Positions 33,925-41,552 of a stretch of 64,000 nucleotides of DNA are shown here, one piece after another; position 1 is the first letter of the stretch; each line of letters begins with the position of its first letter. This DNA is from Deltaproteobacteria bacterium (lineage in GTDB: Bacteria > Desulfobacterota > Desulfarculia > Desulfarculales > Desulfarculaceae). Made by a program: the position numbers and the translations under genes. Below the pieces are notes generated by a model, which did not search any database, was not told the origin of the DNA, and worked only from the letters and a program-made list of their open reading frames with translations. Location of the stretch: assembly GCA_020444165.1 (NCBI GenBank), contig JAHLLK010000023.1, forward strand, positions 10,700-74,699, written 5' to 3'.

Positions 33925-36095
33925 TATTTCAACACTTTATACCTCCCCCCCAGCCAGTTGGGCACGTCGTTGGCGTACCACCCCGACCAGCGCCGATCCC
34001 GGGGCCCGCCGGCGATGACCGACTCGATCTCCGCCCGGCCCAGGTCGGTGACAAAGCGGAAGCTGGGGCTGAAGGTGGTGAGCCGGCCGGCGCTGTGGAA
34101 GATCTGGCCCTGGGGGATGGTGGCGCGGCAGCCGGGGAGTTCGATGGGCCCGTAGTCGAAGCCCAGCCAGGGGGGCAGCTTGCCGCCCAACAGCAGATGG
34201 CTCAGCATGACCTTGCGGGTGGAGCCGTAGGGTGCGGGCTCCGCGGCCAGGCCTTGGGCCAGGGCCTGGCGGAACAGCTCCTCGCGGGGCCGGTCCCCGA
34301 ACCAGGCCGCGTCCTCCCGGCACAGCACCTCGTCCAGGTTGCCGTAGTAATCATGGAACAGGCTGGTCTCCTCCATCACCCGGGCCACCACCTCCCGGCC
34401 CAGGCCGCCGTCCCCGAACACCACGTCGATCAGCGCCCGGTACACCGCCTCGAACAGGGTGGCGGCCCGGGAGTCGGCGGTGTAGCGGCAGTCCCAGTCC
34501 TTTAGGAGCTTGCCCGCCGGAGTGTCCGGCAACAGCGGCCGCAGAATCGCCAGGAAGCGCTCGGCTTGCAGGGAATACAGGTCATAGTGCATGGCCTTCA
34601 TGTAGGCCAGGTCCAGACACCCACCCTGCTCCAGCATCTCCTGGATGCGCCGGGCCCGGTAGTCGGCCATGGGCAGGTTGATGGGCTGGGAATCGCCCAG
34701 GTGGTTCAAGTCCTGGTTGGCCGTGACGATGAAACCCTCGGGCGGGTTGTATGAGCTCGGCAGGTCGGCCGGGTCCACAAAACCCAGCGGGTCGTAGCGC
34801 TCCTCCCAGCCCGGCAGGGGCACCAGGCCGCTGACCCCCGCGGGCCGTTGCCACAGGCGGCCGGTCATCTGGTAGCCCAGATTGCCCTCCTGGTCGGCGA
34901 TGACGAAGTTGAAGGTGGAAGCCTCCAGCTTGCGGAAGCAGGCCATGACCTCCTGCACGTTATCGGCGTCCAAAAGCCCCAACAGCCCGTTCCACTCGCC
35001 GGCTCCGCAATTCTCCTTGGCCGACCAGCCCTGCACCAGGTAGTAGCCCTCCTCCGTGGGGTCGCCCTCCAGGACCCCGTGTTCATTCTCATAGACCTGG
35101 AGGGTCAGCGGCGGGTGCTTCTTGCGGCGGATCACTTCCTCCCGCACCTGGAAGGGGCGCCAGCCGTCTTTCCGCTCATACTTCCCCCCGGCGCAGTGCT
35201 CCACCCGGAAATCCAGCATGTCCATGAAGGAGTAGGTGGCGCTCCAGGCCACCCGCCGGTTCCGGCCCAGGATGAGGCCCGGCGCTCCGGGTATGGTCAC
35301 CCCCAGGTACACGTTGTCCGGCAGGCGCATGACGATTTCCGCCCACACCGCGGGCAGGCGGTTCACTTCCAGGTGGGGGTCGCCGCAGAGGATGGCCTGG
35401 CCCGAGGCGGTGCGGGAACCGGCCACGGCCCAGTTGTTGGAGGCGGAGAAGCGGGGCAGCCCGGCCAGCCACGGCGTCTCCGGGGAGATCAGGGGCGGGT
35501 CCAGCTTGACCTTGGCCAGGAGCTCGTAGTCGATCTCTTCGGTGAGGTAGGGGAAAAGCTCCTGCAGCCGGGCCTGGTCCACCCCGTGCTGGATCATCTG
35601 CACCAGGAACTTCTCCAGGTTGCCCTGGGCGTCCACCAGGCCCAGGAAGCCGAAGGCCTTGCCGATCAACAGGCTGTCGGCCACGGTCCAGGGCTCGGGC
35701 CGGGCGTAGCCCAAGAGCCGCAGCTCCCACACCGGCCGGTTGGTGGCGAAGTAATGGTTCACCCCGGCGGCGTAGGCCCGCATCTGGGAGGCGGCCCTGG
35801 GCTCCAGGGCTGCTTCCTGGGCCGCCGGGTCGGGCAGGAAGTTGAAGCGGCGCATGAAGGTGTCCACGGCCAGCAGTTCCGGGGTGTCGGCCAACAGCTC
35901 GCAGCCCCGGCCCTCCAGCAAAATGCGGGTGAGCTGGGCCTGCACCTGGCGGTCGTTCATGTGGATGAAGCCCAGGCCGAAGGCCAGGTCCTCCCGGGTG
36001 GCGGCGGTGATCTCCGGCACCCCGTCCTGGTTCCGCCGGAGGGTGATGGGCCCGTCCGAGCCCTCCAGGGTGATTTGCCCGCTGATCAGTTTCAT
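33924..36095 (-). CDS. Penicillin acylase (Ntn-hydrolase) family protein without signal peptide
   Basis: The 723-aa precursor should cut itself to expose the nucleophile Ser219 in FSASNNWAV, giving an alpha chain of about 218 residues and a beta chain of about 505. Family features follow: ASGQAILCGDPHLE, an oxyanion Asn region, and YNPPEGFIVTANQDLNH. ATG 36095 has GGGAGG 4-5 nt upstream. There is no signal peptide at this start, although most studied members are exported; the in-frame upstream extension (ATG 36206) is hydrophobic but lacks a ribosome site. Possible substrates are N-acyl amides such as acyl-homoserine lactones, N-acyl amino acids or beta-lactams. Confidence 0.87.
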   Translation of the reverse strand: MKLISGQITLEGSDGPITLRRNQDGVPEITAATREDLAFGLGFIHMNDRQVQAQLTRILLEGRGCELLADTPELLAVDTFMRRFNFLPDPAAQEAALEPRAASQMRAYAAGVNHYFATNRPVWELRLLGYARPEPWTVADSLLIGKAFGFLGLVDAQGNLEKFLVQMIQHGVDQARLQELFPYLTEEIDYELLAKVKLDPPLISPETPWLAGLPRFSASNNWAVAGSRTASGQAILCGDPHLEVNRLPAVWAEIVMRLPDNVYLGVTIPGAPGLILGRNRRVAWSATYSFMDMLDFRVEHCAGGKYERKDGWRPFQVREEVIRRKKHPPLTLQVYENEHGVLEGDPTEEGYYLVQGWSAKENCGAGEWNGLLGLLDADNVQEVMACFRKLEASTFNFVIADQEGNLGYQMTGRLWQRPAGVSGLVPLPGWEERYDPLGFVDPADLPSSYNPPEGFIVTANQDLNHLGDSQPINLPMADYRARRIQEMLEQGGCLDLAYMKAMHYDLYSLQAERFLAILRPLLPDTPAGKLLKDWDCRYTADSRAATLFEAVYRALIDVVFGDGGLGREVVARVMEETSLFHDYYGNLDEVLCREDAAWFGDRPREELFRQALAQGLAAEPAPYGSTRKVMLSHLLLGGKLPPWLGFDYGPIELPGCRATIPQGQIFHSAGRLTTFSPSFRFVTDLGRAEIESVIAGGPRDRRWSGWYANDVPNWLGGRYKVLK

Positions 36096-36489
36096 GCCCC
36101 CTCCCTGTCTGGTCAAGGAGCCGCCCCCGCCGGGGAGCAGCCACCTATGGAGGCCGATGCACGGCAAATACAAATATATTGCAGTTAAAACAACGTTATA
36201 TGTCATATTTGCGCGGTTAGTTGTGCGCCGTCGGCCTCAAGCGGGCCAAGGATGGCCCGCCAAATCACGAGCCTAAAGGCGAGTGATTTGTGCTGGTTGG
36301 TAAAACCACGCTTTTGCCAACCAGCTTAAGATGCACGGTGCAGGACGCACCGTGCATCACCCTCCTATGCGGATATCCTAGGCGTTATAGGATGAAGAAG
36401 GCAAGTCACGGCTCTTGCCCGCCGGGCGGGGCGGACGATTTTTGCCCGGTGGGGCGAAGGGGCGGGGACGAACGGCGGGGCCAGGGGGG
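36096..36489. other. Intergenic region with AT-rich promoter area and structured element
   Basis: Next to the acylase gene, bases 36160-36225 are unusually AT-rich (for example CAAATATATTGCAG and TATGTCATATTTGCG) and probably hold its promoter, though no clear -35/-10 pair stands out. Bases 36241-36358 form a four-hairpin repeat element listed separately. The remainder next to siaA shows nothing. Confidence 0.45.
36241..36358. repeat. Four-hairpin intergenic element (relative of the 39884 element)
   Basis: Consecutive stems: GCGGGCC-GGCCCGC (36241-36260, 7 bp), CAAATCAC-GTGATTTG (36261-36290, 8 bp, with an inner GCC-GGC), GCTGGTTGG-CCAACCAGC (36292-36325, 9 bp, enclosing AAAACCACGCTTTT), and a perfect 12-bp GATGCACGGTGC stem (36330-36358). 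The order of GGATGGC palindrome, AAAT hairpin and AAAACCACGCTTTTG hairpin is the same as in the element at 39884, so the two share an origin. Confidence 0.75.
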
Positions 36490-38025
36490 TCAGGCCAGGG
36501 GTACGAAGCCGATAAGGGTGAGGTCGTCGCGGCGGGGCTCTGGCCCCCGCCAGGCGGCCAACTCGGCTTGGACATGCTCCCACTGCCGGGCCATGGGCTG
36601 ACCCCACACCGGGGTGATGATTTGGGCCAGGCGTTTTCGCCCCAGGAGCCGGGGCGGCGAGTCCGGGCCGCCCATCTGGTCCGGCACCCCGTCGGAGAGG
36701 AGATAGAAGGCGTCGCCGGGCCGCACGGCCAAGGTGTGCTCCGTGAAGGCGCCCTGGGGCGGCAGGGTGCGATAGCCCAGGCGGTCGCGGTCGCCCCGGA
36801 TCTCGTGCAGTCCCTGGGGGCCGGCGCACAACAGCGGCAGACCGGCCCCGGCAAAGGTCAGGGTGCGGCGGGCCGGGTCCCACAGGCACACCGCGGCCTC
36901 CAGGCCGTCGTCGGAGTCGGCGTGGGGCAGATCCTGGCGCAGCCGGGCCCGCACCATGCGGTCCAGGGAGCGGAGGATCTCCCCCGGCGAAAGGGTGTGG
37001 GACTCGTGCAGGATGTTGTCCAGGGCCGAGGCCACCACCAGGGTCATGAAGGCCCCGGGCACCCCGTGGCCGGTGCAGTCCATCACGGCCAACAGGCATT
37101 GGTCCCCGATCTTCTCCAACCAGTAGTAGTCGCCACCGACCAGGTGCAAGGGCTCCCAGGCCACGTGGAGGTCCGCCACTTCGCCCCCCAGCGCTTGCTT
37201 GGCGGGCAGCATGGCGGTCTGGATGCGGCGGGCGTACTGGATGCTCTCCAGGATCAGGCGGTTGGCCTTTTGCAGTTGGGAGTTCTTCTCCAGGAGGCTG
37301 GCCTGGGCCTTTTGCAGTTCGTCCAGCAGCCGCTTGGCCTCGTCGCCGCTTTTCAGGTGGTCCACCATGCGGTTGAACGCGGCCGTCACCTGGCCCAGCT
37401 CGTCATCCGCCCGCCAATCCACCTTTTGCCAGTCCTTCCGCTCCACCCGGGCCATGGCCGCCAGGAGCCGGTCCAAGGGCCGGGCCACCAGGCGGCGGGT
37501 GGCCCGGTGCAGGGTGGTGAAGAAGCCGGCTAGAAGCACCCCGATGGCCAGGAGACCGATGACCGCCTGGCGGTAGGCGCTGGTCAGGAGATGGGCGGTG
37601 GAGACCACCAGGACAAACTCGCCGAGGTGGCTCTGCCCCCCCGGCTCCATGACCGGGGTGCTGACCTTGATGAAGCGGCCGTCCGTGGGCTGGGCGCCCA
37701 GTTCGAACAGCTTGGCCCCTTTCTCGTCCAACAAGAGCGCGTAGCGAAAAGTCTCGTCCCGCTCTATGGCCCGGATCTGCGCCTCGAACACCGGCCGGTC
37801 CAGGTTCCACACCGGCCGGGCCAGGGCCGCGGCGGTGAGCCGCGCGGTGAGCTGGGCCCGGGAGGCGTTGAACTCCCACTGCTCCTGGTAATTGAGGTAG
37901 CCCACGGCCAACTGGGTCAACAGCACGATGCCGAAGATGACCGGAAAAGTGGCGTAAAAGACTTTACGGGCCAGGCCCTGTTTCACCCGGGGCGGCTGGC
38001 GGTCTGGGGTGGGGGAAGTGTTCAC
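36490..38025 (-). CDS. siaA: SiaA-like membrane PP2C (SpoIIE-type) phosphatase
   Basis: The 511-aa protein has a membrane span at about residues 23-41 (FPVIFGIVLLTQLAVGYL), a periplasmic sensing domain, a second span (AVIGLLAIGVLLAGFFTT), HAMP, a short coiled coil, and a C-terminal PP2C/SpoIIE domain with metal ligands in GGDYYW and VMDCTGHGVPGAFMT and in SDGVPDQMG. In the known Sia system this phosphatase dephosphorylates SiaC in response to an outside signal. GTG 38025 is the preferred start, 53 bp after the siaD stop; a TTG at 38124 overlaps siaD and is unlikely. The GTG lacks a strong ribosome site, so the start is uncertain. Confidence 0.85.
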   Translation of the reverse strand: MNTSPTPDRQPPRVKQGLARKVFYATFPVIFGIVLLTQLAVGYLNYQEQWEFNASRAQLTARLTAAALARPVWNLDRPVFEAQIRAIERDETFRYALLLDEKGAKLFELGAQPTDGRFIKVSTPVMEPGGQSHLGEFVLVVSTAHLLTSAYRQAVIGLLAIGVLLAGFFTTLHRATRRLVARPLDRLLAAMARVERKDWQKVDWRADDELGQVTAAFNRMVDHLKSGDEAKRLLDELQKAQASLLEKNSQLQKANRLILESIQYARRIQTAMLPAKQALGGEVADLHVAWEPLHLVGGDYYWLEKIGDQCLLAVMDCTGHGVPGAFMTLVVASALDNILHESHTLSPGEILRSLDRMVRARLRQDLPHADSDDGLEAAVCLWDPARRTLTFAGAGLPLLCAGPQGLHEIRGDRDRLGYRTLPPQGAFTEHTLAVRPGDAFYLLSDGVPDQMGGPDSPPRLLGRKRLAQIITPVWGQPMARQWEHVQAELAAWRGPEPRRDDLTLIGFVPLA

Positions 38026-38078
38026 GGCGGTGGTCTCGGGGCTAGGCGGTGCATGATAAGGGCGGGGCAGAGCCGGGC

Positions 38079-38909
38079 TCACTCGACGGTCGATTGGTTC
38101 TGGTCCACCCAGACCACCGTGCAATTGCGGCCCTGGGCCTTGGCTTGGTACAGGGCCTTGTCGGCGTTGGAAAAGGCTTGGTCCAGGCCCCGCTCGCCGA
38201 CCAGGCAGGCGGCTATCCCGATGCTGGCGGTCACCACGAAGCTGGCCTCCCCGAACCCCACCTCCCGTTCGGCCAGGTTCACCCGCAAGCGCTCAGCCAC
38301 CTGCCGGGCGCCCTCTGAGTCGGTGTCGGGCAGAAAAATCGCGAACTCCTCGCCGCCGATGCGGCCCATGATGTCGGTCGCCCGGAGGCTCTGACCGCAG
38401 ACCGTGGCAAAAGCCCGGAGGGCCTCGTCCCCGGCCGCGTGACCGTGCTGGTCGTTGATCTTCTTGAAGTGATCCAGGTCCATCAAAAGCAGGCTCAGGG
38501 GCGAGCCGGTGCGGGCGGAGCGTTGCAGCTCCCGGCCCCCCAGGTCCAGGAGGTGGCGCCGGGTGAACAGGCCGGTGAGCGAGTCGGTCACGGCCAGGCT
38601 GCGGAGTTCGGTCTCCAGTTTCTTCCGTTGGTCGATCTCGCGGGTCAGTTTCTGGTTCAGGGCCAAGAGCTCTTCCGCCTGCTCGGCCAGGCGCTGGTTG
38701 GCGTTGTGCAGGTCCAGTTGCATGCGGTCGGACAGCCGCACCATGCGCTGCTGCTCACGGAGCTGTTTGCGGTAAGCCTCGGCCAGATCCCGTACCCCCA
38801 CGGATACGTCTTCCAGCTTGGACACCATATCCGCGGAGCGGGACAACACCTTCTCTTCTTTTTGGAAGAGGCTGTAGGGGGCCTTGGAGTCTGATTCCTG
38901 TTGGCTCAC
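38079..38909 (-). CDS. siaD: SiaD-like diguanylate cyclase (GGDEF)
   Basis: This 276-aa cytoplasmic enzyme makes c-di-GMP. An N-terminal coiled coil (about residues 30-105) precedes a GGDEF domain with active GGEEF at 185-189 and an intact product-inhibition site R-A-T-D at 176-179, five residues upstream. In Pseudomonas SiaD, unphosphorylated SiaC binds the coiled-coil stalk and promotes the active dimer; the similar layout here supports the same mechanism. It lies 7 bp after siaC. It is the only obvious diguanylate cyclase in the window, opposed by the HD-GYP phosphodiesterase at 62024. Confidence 0.88.
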   Translation of the reverse strand: MSQQESDSKAPYSLFQKEEKVLSRSADMVSKLEDVSVGVRDLAEAYRKQLREQQRMVRLSDRMQLDLHNANQRLAEQAEELLALNQKLTREIDQRKKLETELRSLAVTDSLTGLFTRRHLLDLGGRELQRSARTGSPLSLLLMDLDHFKKINDQHGHAAGDEALRAFATVCGQSLRATDIMGRIGGEEFAIFLPDTDSEGARQVAERLRVNLAEREVGFGEASFVVTASIGIAACLVGERGLDQAFSNADKALYQAKAQGRNCTVVWVDQNQSTVE

Positions 38910-38916
38910 GGTTACC

Positions 38917-39306
38917 TCAGGCAGCGGGGATCACGCAAAGATTGAACTCGACTTTTTCGAAATCCTCGGAGAAATCCTCGCCGAACTCCTCCATGGTGTC
39001 ATCGTCTTCCAGGTAGTACCAGTTGATCACCACCCGGCAGCCTTTTTCCGCCGCGCTCTCCAGCATCTGGAAGATGTTCATCAGGGCCTTGGCGCTGCTG
39101 CTGTTGAAATAGGACATCTTGAGCTCGACGACCAACTCGCCGCCTTTGGCGAGTTCCAGATGTCGGCGGAGCCCCTCCAGGAGCGGCCCGAAAAAGGCGG
39201 CCGCGTCTTCGGGGTAGGATTCGCCCTCCAGCCGCAGGTACTGGGCGGGGAAATCGAAATCCACGAGGGGGGAGCGTTCGGTGGGGGGGTGGAAGATCCT
39301 GTCCAT
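38917..39306 (-). CDS. siaC: SiaC family regulatory phosphoprotein (DUF1987)
   Basis: This 129-aa anti-anti-sigma-like (STAS-fold) partner-switch protein has conserved LEGESYPEDAAAFFGPLL and SYFNSSSAKALMNIFQMLE. The residue after Asn68, Ser69, aligns with the phosphorylated Thr68 of Pseudomonas SiaC, so phosphorylation here is probably on Ser. The acidic C-terminus MEEFGEDFSEDFEKVEF is typical. It lies 6 bp after siaB and 7 bp before siaD, so kinase, target and output are made together. Confidence 0.87.
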   Translation of the reverse strand: MDRIFHPPTERSPLVDFDFPAQYLRLEGESYPEDAAAFFGPLLEGLRRHLELAKGGELVVELKMSYFNSSSAKALMNIFQMLESAAEKGCRVVINWYYLEDDDTMEEFGEDFSEDFEKVEFNLCVIPAA

Positions 39307-39312
39307 GACGCC

Positions 39313-39870
39313 TCAGATATAGGCTTTCAGGCAAAAAAACGCCTGGTTTGCATCGATGTCACAGAAATCGAACTCCACCGGCACACTGGAGCGGCGGGCA
39401 ATTTCAATGAGGCCCAAGGTGGCTCCCTGGCTGTCCTCGGCCGGGGGTTCCTTGAGCTGTTCCCGGTAATATTCCTTCAGTCCAGCCTTGTCCAGGCTGG
39501 CCAGATGCTCCAGCCGCTGGCGCAGGGATTGTTCCTGCCGGCGGTTGACCACATTGCCGCACACCACGAAAAAGCGCTTGCCCTCAGAGCCCACGGTGAT
39601 GACCCCGGAACTCAGGATCACCGGGGTTTCCGGCCCCCCAGAGATGCGTTCGGCCGAATAGCGAATGATGTTCTGCACCTGCTCCACGAAGATAGAGAAG
39701 ACCTTTTTGGTGATGTTGGGCTCCGTGTCTTCCAGAGCCATTTTCTGTTTAATGGCCTCCCCCAGGGCAAAGAGGATCTTTTCGGAGATGAAGCCCGTGA
39801 ACGAGAAGATTATGCCCTTGTCGTTCAGGCCGTTCTTGAAGTGATAGTATTCTCTGGCCAGCAGATTCAT
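39313..39870 (-). CDS. siaB: SiaB family protein kinase
   Basis: The 185-aa protein belongs to the SiaB kinases that phosphorylate SiaC (DUF6272-type GHKL-like fold). Conserved stretches are MNLLAREYYHFKNGLNDKGI at the start, NITKKVFSIFVEQVQNIIRYSAE with the Asn/Glu helix of GHKL ATPases, and SQGATLGLIEIARRSS near the end. ATG 39870 is used; the frame continues upstream into a repeat element, which is clearly non-coding. A weak GGGA lies upstream. It is the first gene of the siaB-C-D-A operon, and a 161-bp inverted-repeat element ends only 13 bp before it. Confidence 0.85.
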   Translation of the reverse strand: MNLLAREYYHFKNGLNDKGIIFSFTGFISEKILFALGEAIKQKMALEDTEPNITKKVFSIFVEQVQNIIRYSAERISGGPETPVILSSGVITVGSEGKRFFVVCGNVVNRRQEQSLRQRLEHLASLDKAGLKEYYREQLKEPPAEDSQGATLGLIEIARRSSVPVEFDFCDIDANQAFFCLKAYI

Positions 39871-39883
39871 CTTTGGTCCCGTG

Positions 39884-40044
39884 CTAGCAGGCTGTTGAAA
39901 AACGGCCTGCCAGGCGCGCCAGGGATGGCGCGCCAAATTGCGCGTCTTTGAAAAAGCAAGCAATTTGCCAAACTTGACAAAACCACGCTTTTGTCAGGTT
40001 TGGTTGAAAAAGGCCATGGAGGGACTTTTTCAACATCCTGCTAG
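39884..40044. mobile_element. 161-bp MITE-like element with 19-bp terminal inverted repeats
   Basis: The left end CTAGCAGGCTGTTGAAAAA (39884-39902) and the right end (40026-40044) are inverted copies differing at one base. Inside are further hairpins: a GGCGCGCC palindrome around AGGGAT, a CAAATTGC...GCAATTTG stem, and CCAAAC...GTTTGG enclosing AAAACCACGCTTTTG. There is no transposase gene. It lies between the siaB start and the solute-binding protein gene and may supply or block promoter activity for siaB. Confidence 0.75.
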
Positions 40045-40109
40045 TGATTACCTGCGCGGGGGATCGTGGTCCTGTCCCGCGACCAGAGCCCCCAACCGCG
40101 GCCGTGGCG

Positions 40110-40859
40110 TCAGGGCTGTAGGTCCACATGGTGCCGCTGCCAGATCTCCTGCACCATACTCTTTTCCTGCCGCAAAAAGGCGTTGAACTCCTGGATCACC
40201 TTATCATGCTTCAGGGTGGACAGGAGATAGGATCCCTCGATGTGGGGCAGGCCGGGGTCGAACACCAAGGCCCCCGGCGCTTTGAGCACGTGCTCCAACT
40301 GATAGCTGGCCACTCCCGGGTTCACGTAGGCTCCGTCGATGCGCCCCAGGATGGCCTGCTGCAACAGCCCCCGCAAGAGCCCGTTTTCCACCAATTTGAC
40401 CTGGCCCGCGTCGATGAGGTCCAGGTATTTCCAGGGGGTGAAGCCCAGGACCGTACCCAGGACCTTCAGCTTGGCCAAGCCGGCGCCCTTGTTCTGGGGA
40501 AGCACCATCACCCCGTCGATGAAGTGCATCACCGGATCGCTGTAAGCAATGGTCAGCCCTTGCTTTTCCTGGCTCTTCCAGGCGGGGTTGTCCGGAAACT
40601 TGAAGTCCAGGCCCCCGGCCAGGAACTCCCGGTACAAGCGGTTCACCGGCAGAGGGCGGTAAACGAAGCTGACACCTCGGGTCTTGCCAAAGGCGTCCAG
40701 GATTTCGCGGGCCGGGCTGATGTACCGGCCGTACTCCGTGGTGTAGAAGGGGCGGTAAGGGATGTTTTCCACCCCCACCACCAGTTCCTCCGCTCCGGCC
40801 AGGGCAGCCTGTCCCCAAAGACAGACCGCCAGAGCCACGATGGCAAGACCTCGGCGCAT
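40110..40859 (-). CDS. Periplasmic solute-binding protein (family 3-like), orphan
   Basis: The 249-aa product has a Sec signal peptide (MRRGLAIVALAVCLWGQAALA, cleavage after AGA/LAG region) and the two-lobe SBP_bac_3 pattern: ELVVGVENIPYRPFYTTEYG at the mature start, RPLPVNRLYREFLAGGLDF and ILGRIDGAYVNPG. No transporter genes are adjacent, so it may be a sensor partner or a stray binding protein. ATG 40859 has GGAG about 10 nt upstream. It lies upstream of the sia operon but is separated by the inverted-repeat element, so joint transcription is doubtful. Confidence 0.8.
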   Translation of the reverse strand: MRRGLAIVALAVCLWGQAALAGAEELVVGVENIPYRPFYTTEYGRYISPAREILDAFGKTRGVSFVYRPLPVNRLYREFLAGGLDFKFPDNPAWKSQEKQGLTIAYSDPVMHFIDGVMVLPQNKGAGLAKLKVLGTVLGFTPWKYLDLIDAGQVKLVENGLLRGLLQQAILGRIDGAYVNPGVASYQLEHVLKAPGALVFDPGLPHIEGSYLLSTLKHDKVIQEFNAFLRQEKSMVQEIWQRHHVDLQP

Positions 40860-41552
40860 CCGAGCAATTCTCCAAGCGGGGTGCGGCAACCCCCCCGCCA
40901 GGCGGGCCAGGGATTCCCTCCCGCCGACGTTCAGCTTGCCGGGGCGATCCTTAGTAGGGATGGCCCGCCAGTTTGGGCAGTTTGGAAAAAATAAGCAAAA
41001 TTATTTAACGTGGTTACCAAATTGCCCCCACACAAGCTTTGCTTGCCGGGGTGCGTTGCCGCAATTGCCAAGAAGGTTCTTTAAAGTCTCAACCGGTCAT
41101 GGGAACCAACTTTGGGATCCCCCGGGCCCTGTATGCGGCAATCCCCTTAGCGGCGGCGGGCTCTCCGGCTCCTGCTGTCCCGGCAAGAGTTTTCGCCTTA
41201 CTTAATCGATTTATCGGTCAGGGCGGCCAAGCCCTTGCGTGGGCTCCCCGCGAGCCACCCCAACCCCACTGGGTTCCGCCTGGTTCGCACGGATTATTCC
41301 AGCGAACCGTCCAGGCAGCGTAGCCGCGGATTCACAAGCATCCCCCAATTTGCCTATTTCCCACGCTTTTGGCAAGAATTTTCCGGCCGCGCCGACCAAT
41401 CGGTCGCTCCCCCCTTGCTCCGGCTCGTGGCCCCCTATCCAAGCCGCGGTGGATTGTGCCATCATGGGCAGGGTCCGCTGGACAGCCCCACGACCTCGCC
41501 CGGCCAGGGCCCCGCACCGTCCCTTTCCCGCCTCCACTCAGGGAGTGAAGCC
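40860..41552. other. 693-bp intergenic region with degenerate repeat fragment
   Basis: No convincing gene is present; the longest open frames (around 41039-41323) have no ribosome site and no domain-like pattern. Bases 40965-41015 (GATGGCCCGCCAGTTTGGGC, then an AT-rich part with AAATAAGCAAAATTATTT) look like a decayed part of the element family at 36241 and 39884. The rest probably holds promoters for the divergent genes. Confidence 0.45.

Noticed and set aside
36241..36358. Series of stems as a tRNA or known riboswitch
   Set aside because: No tRNA cloverleaf features (no T-loop GTTCGA box or CCA-end stem) and no riboswitch consensus; the same layout recurs at 39884, so it is a repeat.
39313..39963. 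Longer SiaB starting at 39963
   Set aside because: The extra N-terminus is encoded by the inverted-repeat element and is not family-like; ATG 39870 fits the conserved start.
41039..41323. Small plus-strand open frame of 94 codons
   Set aside because: No ribosome site, no recognisable motif, biased composition; probably chance.
41235..41552. N-terminal extension of the radical SAM gene upstream of ATG 41553
   Set aside because: The ATG at 41553 has a good GGGAG site; the upstream frame has no family similarity and no ribosome site.
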